Notes: generated by a model not told the origin, from the sequence alone. Positions 48,668-59,154 are shown, numbered from the stretch's first letter. The stretch: 64,000 nucleotides of DNA from Psychrobacter sp. 72-O-c (GCF_904846605.1 NZ_CAJHBI010000012.1:1-64000); one strand, 5' to 3'. A program made the numbers and translations.

Positions 48668-49837
48668 TTATAGGTCTAGTGCGTGATTTAGCAGTTTTAT
48701 GATATGGCCAGAGTCTTGCGGTATGAATTTGCCGTAATGTTTGTGGATCATGTCGGTATTGCTATGGCCAAGTTGGTTGGCCAACCATTCGGCCGTGACG
48801 ACGCCAGTTGACAGCACCTGACTGGCATAGGTGTGCCGGCCATTATTCAGTGGTCGGTAATCTACTTCGATACTCTCTAAATAATCGGCCCATTGATGGC
48901 GCAGCTGCTCATAAGTATGATGCGTGCCGGTGTTTGGGTTGTGCCAAAGAAACTGCAAGTTGTGTGGGCGTGCTGTCCGGTGATCGCGCTCTGTAATCAT
49001 GACTGTTTGTAGCGGTGAGTCTTTTACTAATTCGATTTGGCTGCGTAGCGCGTCAATAACGATGGGCAATAGCTCGACTTGGCGCTTGCGGCGTCTGTTT
49101 TTGGTGACTCGATAGGCCCCTTTTACTACGCCCCTGCGGATATGAGCGTGACCGTTGTCCAAATCTAAGTCTGCCACTGCTAATGCAAGCAGCTCATGTG
49201 ATGATAGACCTGACCAAATCATGACTGTCCATAGGTTTTTACGTGCCTGGTCCTGTTCATTATCTATAATGAGACGTATTTCGCTTTTGTTAAAGGGATA
49301 TATGTCGTCTGGATCGTTAAAATTTAGCTTTATATACTGCGTTGGGTCATTTACTTGGCTTTGATGACGTGACCAGTAGCCATAAATCTTGCGCCATAAG
49401 CCCAAGATCTCTTTAATCGTGTTTGAGCTGAGCTGCTTTTGTTTTATTAAGTCTTTATATACCCAGTCCTCAACGTCTTCGACGGTGATTTTGGCTATTT
49501 GTTTGTGTGTCCAATAGGTACTGATATGGTTATTTACTTTGCTTTGATAGGTTATCCATGAGGACTCGGACACTAATGATTGTTCAGTAGTTTGCCACTG
49601 ATTCAAGTAATGGCCAAAGTAGGAGGCTTTGCGCTTAGGGGAGTGGGGGAATGTCTGATCTCGGTCAAACGTACCCATTTCTATTTGAGTATCTATCGAT
49701 TGCGCTATGGCTGCGGCTTTTTTAAGATTGGCTTCAGTGGGCGGGGTGTCGTACATGGTTTCGCGGTCGCGCTGGCCATTCTTGTCTTTCCACCAAATGC
49801 GGATACTGGTCTTTAGCGGCTCTATGCCTGCGGACAT
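48668..49837 (-). CDS. int: Integrase, copy 2
   Basis: 389 aa, identical to the integrase at 13873, including Ser at the box I Arg position. Confidence 0.93.
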   Translation of the reverse strand: MSAGIEPLKTSIRIWWKDKNGQRDRETMYDTPPTEANLKKAAAIAQSIDTQIEMGTFDRDQTFPHSPKRKASYFGHYLNQWQTTEQSLVSESSWITYQSKVNNHISTYWTHKQIAKITVEDVEDWVYKDLIKQKQLSSNTIKEILGLWRKIYGYWSRHQSQVNDPTQYIKLNFNDPDDIYPFNKSEIRLIIDNEQDQARKNLWTVMIWSGLSSHELLALAVADLDLDNGHAHIRRGVVKGAYRVTKNRRRKRQVELLPIVIDALRSQIELVKDSPLQTVMITERDHRTARPHNLQFLWHNPNTGTHHTYEQLRHQWADYLESIEVDYRPLNNGRHTYASQVLSTGVVTAEWLANQLGHSNTDMIHKHYGKFIPQDSGHIIKLLNHALDL

Positions 49838-49897
49838 TTTGGTCTCCTTTGATTTCAGGTCAAGAGTGGCGTTATATCGCGTATGCGTTCTTTATGT

Positions 49898-50019
49898 GAG
49901 CGGTAAACGAGCGGTAAAACTACGGTAGTAAAAAAAAGAGGTAATAGAGGTTAGATCTCCATTATCTCTTTTTAACCACCTGATTTACCTTGCATTAATT
50001 ATTACCTTATAAAGGTAAT
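49898..50019. promoter_or_regulatory. int control repeats, copy 2
   Basis: The same direct and inverted GGTAA repeats as at 15103. Confidence 0.55.
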
Positions 50020-50043
50020 TTTGGGGTAAGTTTGCTGTGATTA

Positions 50044-50205
50044 TTACTTATTTGATGGCTCTGTCTTGGTGCAATCGTACACAGTTTGACCGATATAGAA
50101 CTCTCCAAGGCGCTGACATTCTGTCTTTACCACATTGTGCGCGATGACGCTGCCAACGTTATAAGACATGAATGCCGTGATTAACATCCAAAATAGTGTT
50201 TTCAT
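50044..50205 (-). CDS. Small membrane protein, copy 2
   Basis: Identical to the product at 15249. Its ATG overlaps the TraR-like stop. Confidence 0.6.
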   Translation of the reverse strand: MKTLFWMLITAFMSYNVGSVIAHNVVKTECQRLGEFYIGQTVYDCTKTEPSNK

Positions 50206-50405
50206 TGCCTCCCTCGCTTCTCTAGCACGGTTTGGCAATCAACACATAAGTTACGGCCACCAAAAGCTTGTCGCTGAATGGGGATGTCTTCGCCACACTC
50301 TAAACATTCTGGCAGTGACGGCGCATCAAACTTTGGGGCCTTCGCTATGATTCTGTCTATTGTTTCTTGAGCAACGTCATTTGCTCTGTCGATGTCGTCA
50401 GCCAT
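50202..50405 (-). CDS. TraR/DksA-type zinc-finger protein, copy 2
   Basis: Identical to the 67-aa C4 zinc-finger protein at 15407. Confidence 0.85.
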   Translation of the reverse strand: MADDIDRANDVAQETIDRIIAKAPKFDAPSLPECLECGEDIPIQRQAFGGRNLCVDCQTVLEKRGRQ

Positions 50406-50407
50406 CG

Positions 50408-50668
50408 TTACTGTCTCCTTAGCTTTTTTATTAACTGATCGTCTGTCATAGACATCATGGTTTCGATCTCGTTGTCATCGATATAAATAGATAGCCCTGC
50501 TCTACTAGACGCTTCAAACGTATTCAGCATGGTTTGACCATTACAGAGATATATCATCATATCTAGCGGCGCTAGCTTTTCGTTTAGCGGTGCTAAGGTT
50601 TTTGTCATACCGCTTTTTGCAATATTTAGATTTTTCTTGTGTTGGCCAAAAGAGATTTGATCATTCAT
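50408..50668 (-). CDS. Hypothetical early protein (86 aa), copy 2
   Basis: Identical to the product at 15613. Confidence 0.6.
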   Translation of the reverse strand: MNDQISFGQHKKNLNIAKSGMTKTLAPLNEKLAPLDMMIYLCNGQTMLNTFEASSRAGLSIYIDDNEIETMMSMTDDQLIKKLRRQ

Positions 50669-50912
50669 GGGGTTGCTCTCCTATTTTGATTTCGGTTATG
50701 GATTCGTACTTACGTTCTTTGTAGACTTCGACTTGGCAGCGCATAACTATCTTGTCTCCTTTAATCTCGTAGCGTTTATTTTGATATAGTTCGCGCTGTT
50801 TGTGCGTTGGGTGCATCGAGCAATCAATCATCTGACCAGACTCGATGTCGAAGGTTATCCAATGCAAAGGACTGGTACGGTCGTAAGGAAATAGGGCGCG
50901 GACTAGGTTCAT
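50661..50912 (-). CDS. Hypothetical early protein (83 aa), copy 2
   Basis: Identical to the product at 15866. Confidence 0.6.
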   Translation of the reverse strand: MNLVRALFPYDRTSPLHWITFDIESGQMIDCSMHPTHKQRELYQNKRYEIKGDKIVMRCQVEVYKERKYESITEIKIGEQPHE

Positions 50913-51223
50913 TAATCAGTCTCCATATCGTCAGCAATCTTTAAGACATCGATGGCAATATTTTTGGCCAGTCCGGTTAATTCACTTATCCCTTCAATTG
51001 CGTCTTCATCTTCTTCATAGTCAGCATTCTGGAAGTAATAATCGCGGATTTCGTCTAAGCTTTTTTGTAGTTCGGATTCAATCTGTTGATTGGGTACCAA
51101 CCGACTAATTGTCTTTGCCATAATTAACAAGGTATTTGAATTGGCCAATTCTTGAATCTTTTGTTGTTCAGCTAGATTTTTGGCGTTTTCCATCGCCATT
51201 TTCATTAGTTTATTTAGGTCCAT
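50912..51223 (-). CDS. Hypothetical acidic early protein (103 aa), copy 2
   Basis: Identical to the product at 16117. Confidence 0.6.
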   Translation of the reverse strand: MDLNKLMKMAMENAKNLAEQQKIQELANSNTLLIMAKTISRLVPNQQIESELQKSLDEIRDYYFQNADYEEDEDAIEGISELTGLAKNIAIDVLKIADDMETD

Positions 51224-51480
51224 TAGTCGTGGTCCTCTCTATTCTTCACACCACAGAACGGACAGTAAGTGAAAGTGATAGTTGTAATTTTATGATTTTT
51301 AAGACCTTTTTCTTTTAGCTTAATATCGGACTTCAAAACCATAGTCATTTCGCCGTCTTTTAGAGAAAATACTAAGTCTTTAAAAGATGCTTCTAACACT
51401 GGCTTAGCCTGATACTGTTCTTGGTCGTTACAGTGAGCCATAATCTGCTTAGGTAATTCTGTTAAACATTTGCATGTCAT
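51223..51480 (-). CDS. Zinc-ribbon early protein (85 aa), copy 2
   Basis: Identical to the CPFCG protein at 16428. Confidence 0.62.
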   Translation of the reverse strand: MTCKCLTELPKQIMAHCNDQEQYQAKPVLEASFKDLVFSLKDGEMTMVLKSDIKLKEKGLKNHKITTITFTYCPFCGVKNREDHD

Positions 51481-51686
51481 ACTTTTAGCCCTCGTTTCAT
51501 GTAGCTGTATTTGTAGCCGTTATGTTTGAAGTCGACTAAGCCTTCACTTGCTAGTCGCATTGCATGACGTTGAACCGTACGAACGTTGAGGAATGTTTTG
51601 TCTGCTATTTGCGCCGCTGTCATTAGCTGGTTACTGCTATTGATAACTCGCATGATGCAGAACATGTTGTCTATTGCTATGCTCAT
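51477..51686 (-). CDS. Winged-helix protein (69 aa), copy 2
   Basis: Identical to the product at 16682. Confidence 0.7.
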   Translation of the reverse strand: MSIAIDNMFCIMRVINSSNQLMTAAQIADKTFLNVRTVQRHAMRLASEGLVDFKHNGYKYSYMKRGLKV

Positions 51687-54352
51687 TACGCCTCCATTCC
51701 GTTTTCAAACACCCAGCATTTAACGGTTTTGGCTCTATAAACCGTGCTAGATATGGCAACGTTTGAATCAATGAATTTATTCTTTCGGCTGGATCTAAGC
51801 AGGCGCTTCATCTCGGTCTGTTCTGGTAGGCGCTGTCCTTCTTGCTGCGCGATTTTATAAAAGGCCGGTAGATTAATGGCTATCCGCTTTTTATCAGAGG
51901 AATGGTTCATGTCACACTGGGCCAAGGTGTCCATGTACTCATAAATCTCCCAGAACTGTTCGACCAATGGATGATCGCTGGACAGTCTGGCCACGCGCTG
52001 TTGTGACATTTCAATCAAGGTGCTTTTGGCGTCTTTGGCTTGAGCATCGGTCATAACGTCATTGAGTACGTGCATATGCAAGCAATCTATCATCGCGGCT
52101 ATCTGGGCATGATTGAGCGCAATACGGGTATGCGTGATGCCAGCAGCATGATAAAAGGCTTCGTAGATGCGCACCTTTTCACTATATGTTTTTAAGATGG
52201 CTTCTTCATTACGAATGGCTTTTACCATGAATTGACTGGTGACTTCTAGCGGTATTCGGTCGAGCTCATCGACGATATGTTTGCCTGCCAATGTCTGACC
52301 TTCACGGGTTAAGCGTATATGCAATAAGCGAGTCAGCATGGCTTCAGATGCTTGAATCGGTTCGTTTTGGCTAATCATGATGGCGGCGCGGAATGGCGGT
52401 GAGTAAGTATCGTTGCCGTTATTCTTGACGCCGCGACTCCGGATTGAACGACCGTTGAAGGCGTCTTTTAGTTGGTCCCATTCAAACTTTGAGTAGGATT
52501 TTTTGCCGTCTTCATCGTTACGGTCGCCTTCGATAAGGGCGATGGGCATGTTGGATACTTGGGCAAACTCACGATAGATGGCCACTGATGTGGCTTTTGA
52601 TGGGTCAAAGCCTTCGTAGTCCTCACGGCCTGATAAGCGCCATAAGAATTCTAGTAGACGTGATTTACCAGCGCCTGCTTGACCGACCAATTCAAAAAAT
52701 GGATAGCTGCGATCGATGCCGCGTATCTGCTCGGCAAAATAAGTGCCTAGCCACCAAGCCATGACGACCGTGCCATAGTTGCCGCGCACGCTATTAAACT
52801 TGGGCCACCAGTCAAAGTTGGGTTTGTCTTTGGTGTTTAATTGCATAACCGGGGAGTTGGCCAATGACTTCACTTCTAGTCGGCCTAATTTAAAATAGTC
52901 CTGTTCATTGATGGCGACTGATTTGCCCTTGTGGACGGCAACGTTATTAAAGATATACGCGCCAAGCTCTTTGCTGTAGCCGATAAAGTCGGTGGTTTTG
53001 ACTTCTTTGAGCGCTTCCGTCTGGTGACGCATGATGATATCGAGCTGACCAGCTGCGCCAGTCCAAAAGACACCGGCATAAACGGATAGCAAACGTGGCT
53101 TGAATTTGGACGGACTAGATAACTGATCGCCGGTGATGGTGGTGGTGACATCGCCTTTTACCGTGCTGACTCGCATGAAGTACCAGGATTCGTCTGTAAT
53201 CTCATTGCGTTGGAAATAAAGGGCTTCAAGCTTGGCATTGCATAATTCAGTGACAGTACTTGAGCTTTTGACAAACTCTGGCATGGACTCGTCCACGTCG
53301 GTTAAGTCGCTGACGGATTCTAAGTAAGTGCTGACTTGATGCTTCTCGACGCCAATACAGCTAGACAGGGCTTTGGTATCCAGCTCGAACCACCAGGTGC
53401 GGTAGTTATATTCAAAGTAAAAGCTGCTGCGCTTGGTGTGCATGTACATGATGACCGCGGCTTCTATTGCGGACTTGGCTGTCAATAAGTTACCGAAATA
53501 GCGATAGGTTTCGATGTGCTCTGGTGATAGACGTTGCATCTCGTGTAAGTCGTTCCAGTCCAGCTGACGGTGCTTTTCATAAGGGGGCTGTGCTGCGACA
53601 CAATCAAAGCCCATATCGGTTGCGGCTTTTACACTGCGATGAATACCGTCTTTACCCGCTTTGTCATTGTCATACGCCCATACCAATTTGGGCAGAGTGC
53701 GCTTAGCCTTGTCGTATTGGCTCTTTAGCTCATAGAGGCTGTGCTCTGGGAAGTTGCTGCAACTGATTGAGCTGACGGCATCGATACCATGCTCAGCTAA
53801 TGCTGCAGCGTCAAAAATACCTTCTGTTATCCACAATTCAGTTGGCATTTGGGTGTTGCTTGGATGCCACCACCAGTAGCCTTTTACGTTATAGCCGTAT
53901 TTGATATTGGCCTTACGCGGGAAGCGGTCGGCTTGGTCAATGATGCGCTCCCACCATCCACCGTTTGGTAAAGTAAAGCGAACGGTAGCTGATGATATGC
54001 CAAGGTCCCGGCTGCTGTATTGCTCTTGGGTATAGCTGCTTTTGATGGGTTTGATGCTAAGACCACGGCCTTCATTAAGATAGGCATCGGCTGCGGCGTT
54101 GGGGCTGATGTCAGTCTGTTTATAAGTCGCTGACCAGTCTTTGAATAGATCAGAAAAGAGATCCTTTACGTGGATCTCCATACCGCATTTATTAAGACGG
54201 CCACACTTGACGACGCGGGGCGTGGTGGAATGAGTGAATAAAGATTTTTTGCTGCAATCTGGGCATCTGCCTTCGCGTAGCCAGTTGCCGCTTACTTTGA
54301 ATCCGTAGTCCGATATCAGGCGGTCTACGACTTTGTCATTAACTCGTGTCAT
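51686..54352 (-). CDS. Primase-helicase, copy 2
   Basis: 888 aa, identical to the Toprim/AAA protein at 16891. Confidence 0.88.
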   Translation of the reverse strand: MTRVNDKVVDRLISDYGFKVSGNWLREGRCPDCSKKSLFTHSTTPRVVKCGRLNKCGMEIHVKDLFSDLFKDWSATYKQTDISPNAAADAYLNEGRGLSIKPIKSSYTQEQYSSRDLGISSATVRFTLPNGGWWERIIDQADRFPRKANIKYGYNVKGYWWWHPSNTQMPTELWITEGIFDAAALAEHGIDAVSSISCSNFPEHSLYELKSQYDKAKRTLPKLVWAYDNDKAGKDGIHRSVKAATDMGFDCVAAQPPYEKHRQLDWNDLHEMQRLSPEHIETYRYFGNLLTAKSAIEAAVIMYMHTKRSSFYFEYNYRTWWFELDTKALSSCIGVEKHQVSTYLESVSDLTDVDESMPEFVKSSSTVTELCNAKLEALYFQRNEITDESWYFMRVSTVKGDVTTTITGDQLSSPSKFKPRLLSVYAGVFWTGAAGQLDIIMRHQTEALKEVKTTDFIGYSKELGAYIFNNVAVHKGKSVAINEQDYFKLGRLEVKSLANSPVMQLNTKDKPNFDWWPKFNSVRGNYGTVVMAWWLGTYFAEQIRGIDRSYPFFELVGQAGAGKSRLLEFLWRLSGREDYEGFDPSKATSVAIYREFAQVSNMPIALIEGDRNDEDGKKSYSKFEWDQLKDAFNGRSIRSRGVKNNGNDTYSPPFRAAIMISQNEPIQASEAMLTRLLHIRLTREGQTLAGKHIVDELDRIPLEVTSQFMVKAIRNEEAILKTYSEKVRIYEAFYHAAGITHTRIALNHAQIAAMIDCLHMHVLNDVMTDAQAKDAKSTLIEMSQQRVARLSSDHPLVEQFWEIYEYMDTLAQCDMNHSSDKKRIAINLPAFYKIAQQEGQRLPEQTEMKRLLRSSRKNKFIDSNVAISSTVYRAKTVKCWVFENGMEA

Positions 54353-54394
54353 GGTATTACCTAATTATTTGAGTACAAGGGTTTTGGGTTGTTA

Positions 54395-54691
54395 CTACGC
54401 TATAAGACTTAAGTTGGCGGTCTGCGCGATTATCTCTTGATGATACTCATAGGCCCTCTTATTGGCTGCATACGATATCGCTTGAGAATAACGACCTAAA
54501 TGAATGTGATTGGCCAACATGTGGTAGTTCGTAATATCAGCCTTAAGATGGAAGGCTATGTCTATATCTACAGAGGAATAAACAAATACGATGTTGTCTC
54601 TATCACCGATGCTGGGTACTAAGCGTATGCTAGTGCCCGAGGTTAGCTTTAGGTTGATCGGCTTGATCGTTTCTTTAAATAACTTAGCCAT
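54395..54691 (-). CDS. Hypothetical early protein (98 aa), copy 2
   Basis: Identical to the product at 19600. Confidence 0.6.
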   Translation of the reverse strand: MAKLFKETIKPINLKLTSGTSIRLVPSIGDRDNIVFVYSSVDIDIAFHLKADITNYHMLANHIHLGRYSQAISYAANKRAYEYHQEIIAQTANLSLIA

Positions 54692-54702
54692 GCGACTGCT
54701 CC

Positions 54703-55149
54703 TTATCTACGGTCTATAAAGTTTTTGCTATGCTCATAGCGACCCCAAAGGTCTTGCATAACTTTAGTGCCATTGGCTATGTAGTTATGGACATCTTTGT
54801 CTGGGCTAGTAAGGGTTTGATAGGCCAATACATCCATGCAGGCTCTCCAATTATCAAAGCTAAGGTTGCGCATGCTGACCAGATCGAATTGCCAAGCATA
54901 TCTATTGAATATATTGAGTAGCATAGTGGCTGCTACATAACCTCCGCCGCAGTCCTTTAATGCTAGCTCTACTACCTTTGGTAGCGCTGCTATCATCTTT
55001 TGACGGGCTTGATAGCGATAATCTTCTATCACCATCTGATCTGCTAGCCATTCATTCAGCTGGTACTGGGTTAAATTACTAGGAGCCATGTTGAGCAAGT
55101 TGTTACGAATCTGCTCTCGCTGTGCTTGATTGGGAACTGAATTAGACAT
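54703..55149 (-). CDS. Hypothetical early protein (148 aa), copy 2
   Basis: Identical to the product at 19908. Confidence 0.62.
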   Translation of the reverse strand: MSNSVPNQAQREQIRNNLLNMAPSNLTQYQLNEWLADQMVIEDYRYQARQKMIAALPKVVELALKDCGGGYVAATMLLNIFNRYAWQFDLVSMRNLSFDNWRACMDVLAYQTLTSPDKDVHNYIANGTKVMQDLWGRYEHSKNFIDRR

Positions 55150-55163
55150 CGTGTTGTCCTTAT

Positions 55164-55388
55164 TTATCTGGTTAATGCTGCCGCAATATCAGGATTGGGG
55201 CATAAGCTGGGTTGTAGTTGCTGGGTGATTTCTATACCTACTCTTGCTGAGAATAAGCAGTCTGGATTTTGGCAAGCGGCTACGAGCTGTTTGGTCAATG
55301 CGCTAAACATGACGTGGCCATAAGTGCGCATTCTCCCTGCACAGTGAGGGCAGTTTATATATGCGGTTGGTGAAGTAGGGCTTGCCAT
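55164..55388 (-). CDS. ogr: Ogr/Delta-type late activator, copy 2
   Basis: Identical to the 74-aa zinc protein at 20369. Confidence 0.85.
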   Translation of the reverse strand: MASPTSPTAYINCPHCAGRMRTYGHVMFSALTKQLVAACQNPDCLFSARVGIEITQQLQPSLCPNPDIAAALTR

Positions 55389-55463
55389 AGAGACTCCAGA
55401 TGATTATTTGATAGGGTGAGTGGTCATCGTGGCGACTCTTTTCAGGTGAGTTATCGTTATGGC

Positions 55464-56102
55464 TTATAAGCCAGTGAGTAAATCTTTATCTTCTGCTCTG
55501 GTAATCCCTAAACAGGCATCTATCTGCTGAGATACGACATGCTTTTGCTGCTTGTCATTCAGCCCTTTATAAATATCGGTAAGGAGCTTGAGCTGCTTGG
55601 TGTTATTGAACAAACTAGACTTGATGGCAATGCCGTGGGTTTCGTAGTCATGCAGTGCCTGTGCCCATTCTGTTTGTAGGCTTAGTAGATAATCCGCAGA
55701 ATCAATATTACCGTTTGCCCTTATTCTCGATGTGTTCACTCGAGCTAAATACATGTGCACACGGTCTAAACGCATACATAAAATGTCCAAAAATTGCGAG
55801 TTATCAGCTATTTCTGTATCAGTTGCGCCCATATTGGTGCCTGAAAGCGAAGCTTCGCTGGTCTTAAGACCCCCCAAATTATCGATTTTTGGGGTAATTA
55901 AGCGAATAACACCATATAAAATCTTGTTATCTTCAACTTCAAAGTTTCTTTTCACATTGCGCCAGTCGATACCAATAGCATCAGTGATTGACTTAGCGGG
56001 TACATATTCAATATCGCCAAACTTATATACCAGTAAGTTTAAGTTGTGAAAATTGATAATCTTATTAAGAACCGCTAATGGATATTCATCTACATGTGAC
56101 AT
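55464..56102 (-). CDS. Antirepressor-like protein, copy 2
   Basis: Identical to the 212-aa product at 20669. Confidence 0.72.
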   Translation of the reverse strand: MSHVDEYPLAVLNKIINFHNLNLLVYKFGDIEYVPAKSITDAIGIDWRNVKRNFEVEDNKILYGVIRLITPKIDNLGGLKTSEASLSGTNMGATDTEIADNSQFLDILCMRLDRVHMYLARVNTSRIRANGNIDSADYLLSLQTEWAQALHDYETHGIAIKSSLFNNTKQLKLLTDIYKGLNDKQQKHVVSQQIDACLGITRAEDKDLLTGL

Positions 56103-56147
56103 CGTGGTATTTCCTTTTAGGTTGGGGTTGGGTTATAACAAAGTGAT

Positions 56148-56738
56148 CTAATCAATCGGTGGTAGTAGTAGACCGACGCGCTTATAAAAGGCTTGGTAGT
56201 GTTCGCCATTTCTGCGCGTCTTGAATAGAGGGACTAGGACGCGCTGCTCATCGCCGTTTTGGTCGGTATAGGTCTTTTCTGCGAAGCGACTGACATCGAT
56301 GTCTTGATAATAAGCGGGCAGCTCTACGCCATATGTATCGCATAACCCCATGGGTGTGCATCTATTTCTTTGCTCCTCTGAGATCCTGCGCATATAGAAA
56401 TGGCGCACCGTGCATTCGTTCTTACTGTTGCCTCTATTTTGTACAACGATGCAGGGTTCTGTCCTATTTACAATGGGCGCGGCTATCTGGTCTGAGTCAC
56501 TAAGCATCTGCTCAAAGTCACTGCATGCCTTGTCAAAGTCAATATCCGACTCGTCAAAGTCAGATAGCTGTGTACAGACGCCGCTGAGTGTCTGCTGTAT
56601 ATCGGCAAACGCCTGCTGTAATTCTCGGCGGTTGATGGTGATGGTGTTCCCTTGAGCCGCTTGGGTGAGCTGCGCCATCATGGCGGTATGGACTTGGAGC
56701 TTGCTTAGGGTGGCTAGGATTGGGTTAAGTGGTAACAT
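56148..56738 (-). CDS. Hypothetical early protein with two possible starts, copy 2
   Basis: Identical to the gene at 21353. The alternative upstream start is 56777. Confidence 0.62.
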   Translation of the reverse strand: MLPLNPILATLSKLQVHTAMMAQLTQAAQGNTITINRRELQQAFADIQQTLSGVCTQLSDFDESDIDFDKACSDFEQMLSDSDQIAAPIVNRTEPCIVVQNRGNSKNECTVRHFYMRRISEEQRNRCTPMGLCDTYGVELPAYYQDIDVSRFAEKTYTDQNGDEQRVLVPLFKTRRNGEHYQAFYKRVGLLLPPID

Positions 56739-56804
56739 CGTGGTGGTTCCTTTCAGGTTAGGGTTAAGGTGTGACATCGTGGTGTTTCCTTTTCATAAAG
56801 TCGC

Positions 56805-57074
56805 TTAGCTTGGGGTTGAGTCAATCACGGTATATTTACCGCTTGGGAACAGTAGTTTTACCGTTGCTATGGCATGACTGCTTGGTTTAAAGTTCTTACT
56901 ATCGTGCTTGATGATGATCTGGTCTGAATGCGCTAATAAGAACTGTCTGATGGCGGTTGCCTCCTGACTTATCCCTGCTAAGCGCATGGCGAACTCAAAG
57001 CGCTCATGCTCTGGGTCATTCATGTAGCTGTATAGACGACGATCGCGGACGTTGTCCCAGTTTTTATGCGTCAT
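56805..57074 (-). CDS. Hypothetical early protein (89 aa), copy 2
   Basis: Identical to the product at 22010. Confidence 0.62.
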   Translation of the reverse strand: MTHKNWDNVRDRRLYSYMNDPEHERFEFAMRLAGISQEATAIRQFLLAHSDQIIIKHDSKNFKPSSHAIATVKLLFPSGKYTVIDSTPS

Positions 57075-57279
57075 CGCTGATCTCCTTATCGCTACTCGTA
57101 GTGTCAGTAGGCGCTGATAAGGAGGCAAACAGCTGCATAAACTCACTATCGTGCTGCTGATAGAAGTCAATGATCTCTGCCATTAACTCCTGCTGCTGCT
57201 TGCCTGTGTGCATGGCCTTATACTGGATGTACCTGCGCTTAGATTCAGGTAAGCGTGTGGCAAACATGACTTGTGACAT
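57064..57279 (-). CDS. Ribbon-helix-helix regulator, copy 2
   Basis: Identical to the 71-aa product at 22269. Confidence 0.7.
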   Translation of the reverse strand: MSQVMFATRLPESKRRYIQYKAMHTGKQQQELMAEIIDFYQQHDSEFMQLFASLSAPTDTTSSDKEISDDA

Positions 57280-57346
57280 CGTGGATACTCCATAATTGAG
57301 TTTTGTGGTAAAGTGCTAACTGTCTTACGAGCTAACAATTGCATTA

Positions 57347-57370
57347 TTACATAACCGAAAGGTCATGTAA
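57347..57370. promoter_or_regulatory. Candidate repressor operator, copy 2
   Basis: The same inverted repeat as at 22552. Operators in both copies would be held by one repressor pool. Confidence 0.6.
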
Positions 57371-57387
57371 ATAGATTAAGTGACTAT

Positions 57388-57729
57388 ATGGTTATTTTAA
57401 GTGATGATATTAAACCTCAGATATCTAGGCGTTTAGCTTTAGAGCGTGAACGGCTTGGTCTAGAACAGACTGAAATAAGGGATGCTTTAGATATTGCCCT
57501 TGCGACAATTTCTAGATATGAGAATGCCAAACGGTTACCTGACCTCGGCATAGCCAAACAGTTATCTGATTTAGGTTATGACATGTCTTATGTAATTTCG
57601 GGCAGACGGCTAGGTGAGTCTGCTAGCGATCTGACTGATGATGAGATGCAGTGGTTAGAGCTATATCGAAATAGCCAGCGGCGTGCTGAACTGGTGAGAC
57701 TGATAAAGACTTACGAGTCTATGGAGTAG
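57388..57729 (+). CDS. XRE-family repressor, copy 2
   Basis: Identical to the 113-aa repressor at 22593. Confidence 0.85.
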   Translation: MVILSDDIKPQISRRLALERERLGLEQTEIRDALDIALATISRYENAKRLPDLGIAKQLSDLGYDMSYVISGRRLGESASDLTDDEMQWLELYRNSQRRAELVRLIKTYESME

Positions 57730-57732
57730 GTT

Positions 57733-57993
57733 ATGTTTGAGAGACAAAGACTGATAGAAAAAAAGGATGTTGGCACAGCGGACTCTTTAGAAGATGCGTG
57801 GTATGAAATGGCCTATGCTGTAGAAAGCTCATTGCATAACGCTGGTGCTAATAAACGGGACTATACTTTGATGGATTTATTCTCTCTAGCACAACCGTTT
57901 GTACTAGAGATGTGGAAAGATAATAATAAAAATATGGATTATGATAAGGCGTTTGAAAAAAAGAACAAATCACCCTCACTTAACCCTGAATAA
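57733..57993 (+). CDS. Repressor-linked hypothetical protein, copy 2
   Basis: Identical to the 86-aa product at 22938. Confidence 0.6.
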   Translation: MFERQRLIEKKDVGTADSLEDAWYEMAYAVESSLHNAGANKRDYTLMDLFSLAQPFVLEMWKDNNKNMDYDKAFEKKNKSPSLNPE

Positions 57994-58006
57994 ACTGATG
58001 AACTTT

Positions 58007-58219
58007 TCACAAAGTTATTAGGCTTTCTGATGCCTCACCAGTGACTTGCGAAATATCTTTAAAGATGATCTCTAACTGCTCAAGTGATAGTGGCTCGGCA
58101 TTGGGTGATAGCTCGCATAACTGACCGAGCATATGAGCGTAAGCGGCTACCCTCGCTAGTTCATCTGCCATGGCTTTGTTTCTGGTACTCATCTCAAAGG
58201 TTGTTGTATTATTAATCAT
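58007..58219 (-). CDS. Hypothetical small protein (70 aa), copy 2
   Basis: Identical to the product at 23212. Confidence 0.5.
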   Translation of the reverse strand: MINNTTTFEMSTRNKAMADELARVAAYAHMLGQLCELSPNAEPLSLEQLEIIFKDISQVTGEASESLITL

Positions 58220-58403
58220 ACTAATTGCTTTCCTAAGTTGGTTAGTTTGATTAACTTTTGTTCTGTTCTTATTATGAAGTTCAAGGCATGGCGATGAAGC
58301 GGGTGGCTCTTAAGCGTATCGCTATAGACAATTAATATAAATAATAGTGATGATGATAATTGATATTTGCTAGACTGGTGTTTTGTTTTTTGAGGATAAA
58401 TAG

Positions 58404-58973
58404 ATGTTTAGAATATTTGCTTTATCAATAATGATCTCGGCTATCGCTGGATGTAGTCAGCCAGAGCCAGAAGTTATAGACATGGATGAGATGGCGGCTG
58501 AAGCAGGACTTGCGCCTGAAGATTACACGGTGCATGAGAATGGAGCGATGGAGATTAAGTCGAAGCTGGGTGCAGCTCCAAAAGTAGAGGACGTCATCGC
58601 TGCTTTTAAAGATGAAGGTCTGCCTCTCGGTGAAATCATTATACAAACCGCTGAAACTGATCCTAATGAGAGATTGGGAAGACCTGGAGAGTATGTTGGA
58701 AGCGCTCAATTTGAAGATACAAGAGTTGAGCAGCCAGAACCAATGTCAGAGCTTGAATTTGACGAGCCTGATCTGCCAGTTGGGGGAGTGATTGAGGTAT
58801 TTGAAAGCAATAAAGACTTACAGACACGAAAACAGTATCTTGAGCAGGTTTATGAGGCAATGCCTTTAGTTAAACAATATATGTATGCTAGTGAACTCGG
58901 TTTGCTGCGTCTTGAATTCTCCTTGACTCCAGATCAGGCAAAGGAATACGAAACTGTATTTATGTCTTTATAA
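58404..58973 (+). CDS. Prophage lipoprotein, copy 2
   Basis: Identical to the 189-aa lipoprotein at 23609. Confidence 0.75.
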   Translation: MFRIFALSIMISAIAGCSQPEPEVIDMDEMAAEAGLAPEDYTVHENGAMEIKSKLGAAPKVEDVIAAFKDEGLPLGEIIIQTAETDPNERLGRPGEYVGSAQFEDTRVEQPEPMSELEFDEPDLPVGGVIEVFESNKDLQTRKQYLEQVYEAMPLVKQYMYASELGLLRLEFSLTPDQAKEYETVFMSL

Positions 58974-58987
58974 AACAGGCTACTAAT

Positions 58988-59110
58988 ATGAATATAGAAT
59001 CTGATAGATGGATGATACTTTGGCTTGAGCATTTCTTTGAGCATGCCCAGCCAGTTACTCAACTGCCAGCGGGGTGGTGTGTGTATTGTGAGCCAGTAGA
59101 TTGGGATTAA
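58988..59110 (+). CDS. 40-aa small protein, copy 2
   Basis: Identical to the small ORF at 24193. Confidence 0.5.
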   Translation: MNIESDRWMILWLEHFFEHAQPVTQLPAGWCVYCEPVDWD

Positions 59111-59118
59111 TTAACAGT

Positions 59119-59154
59119 AAAGAAAAGCCCTACTAAATAGCAGGGCTTTTCTTT
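59119..59154. terminator. Terminator between lipoprotein operon and D, copy 2
   Basis: Same 13-bp stem as at 24324. Confidence 0.85.
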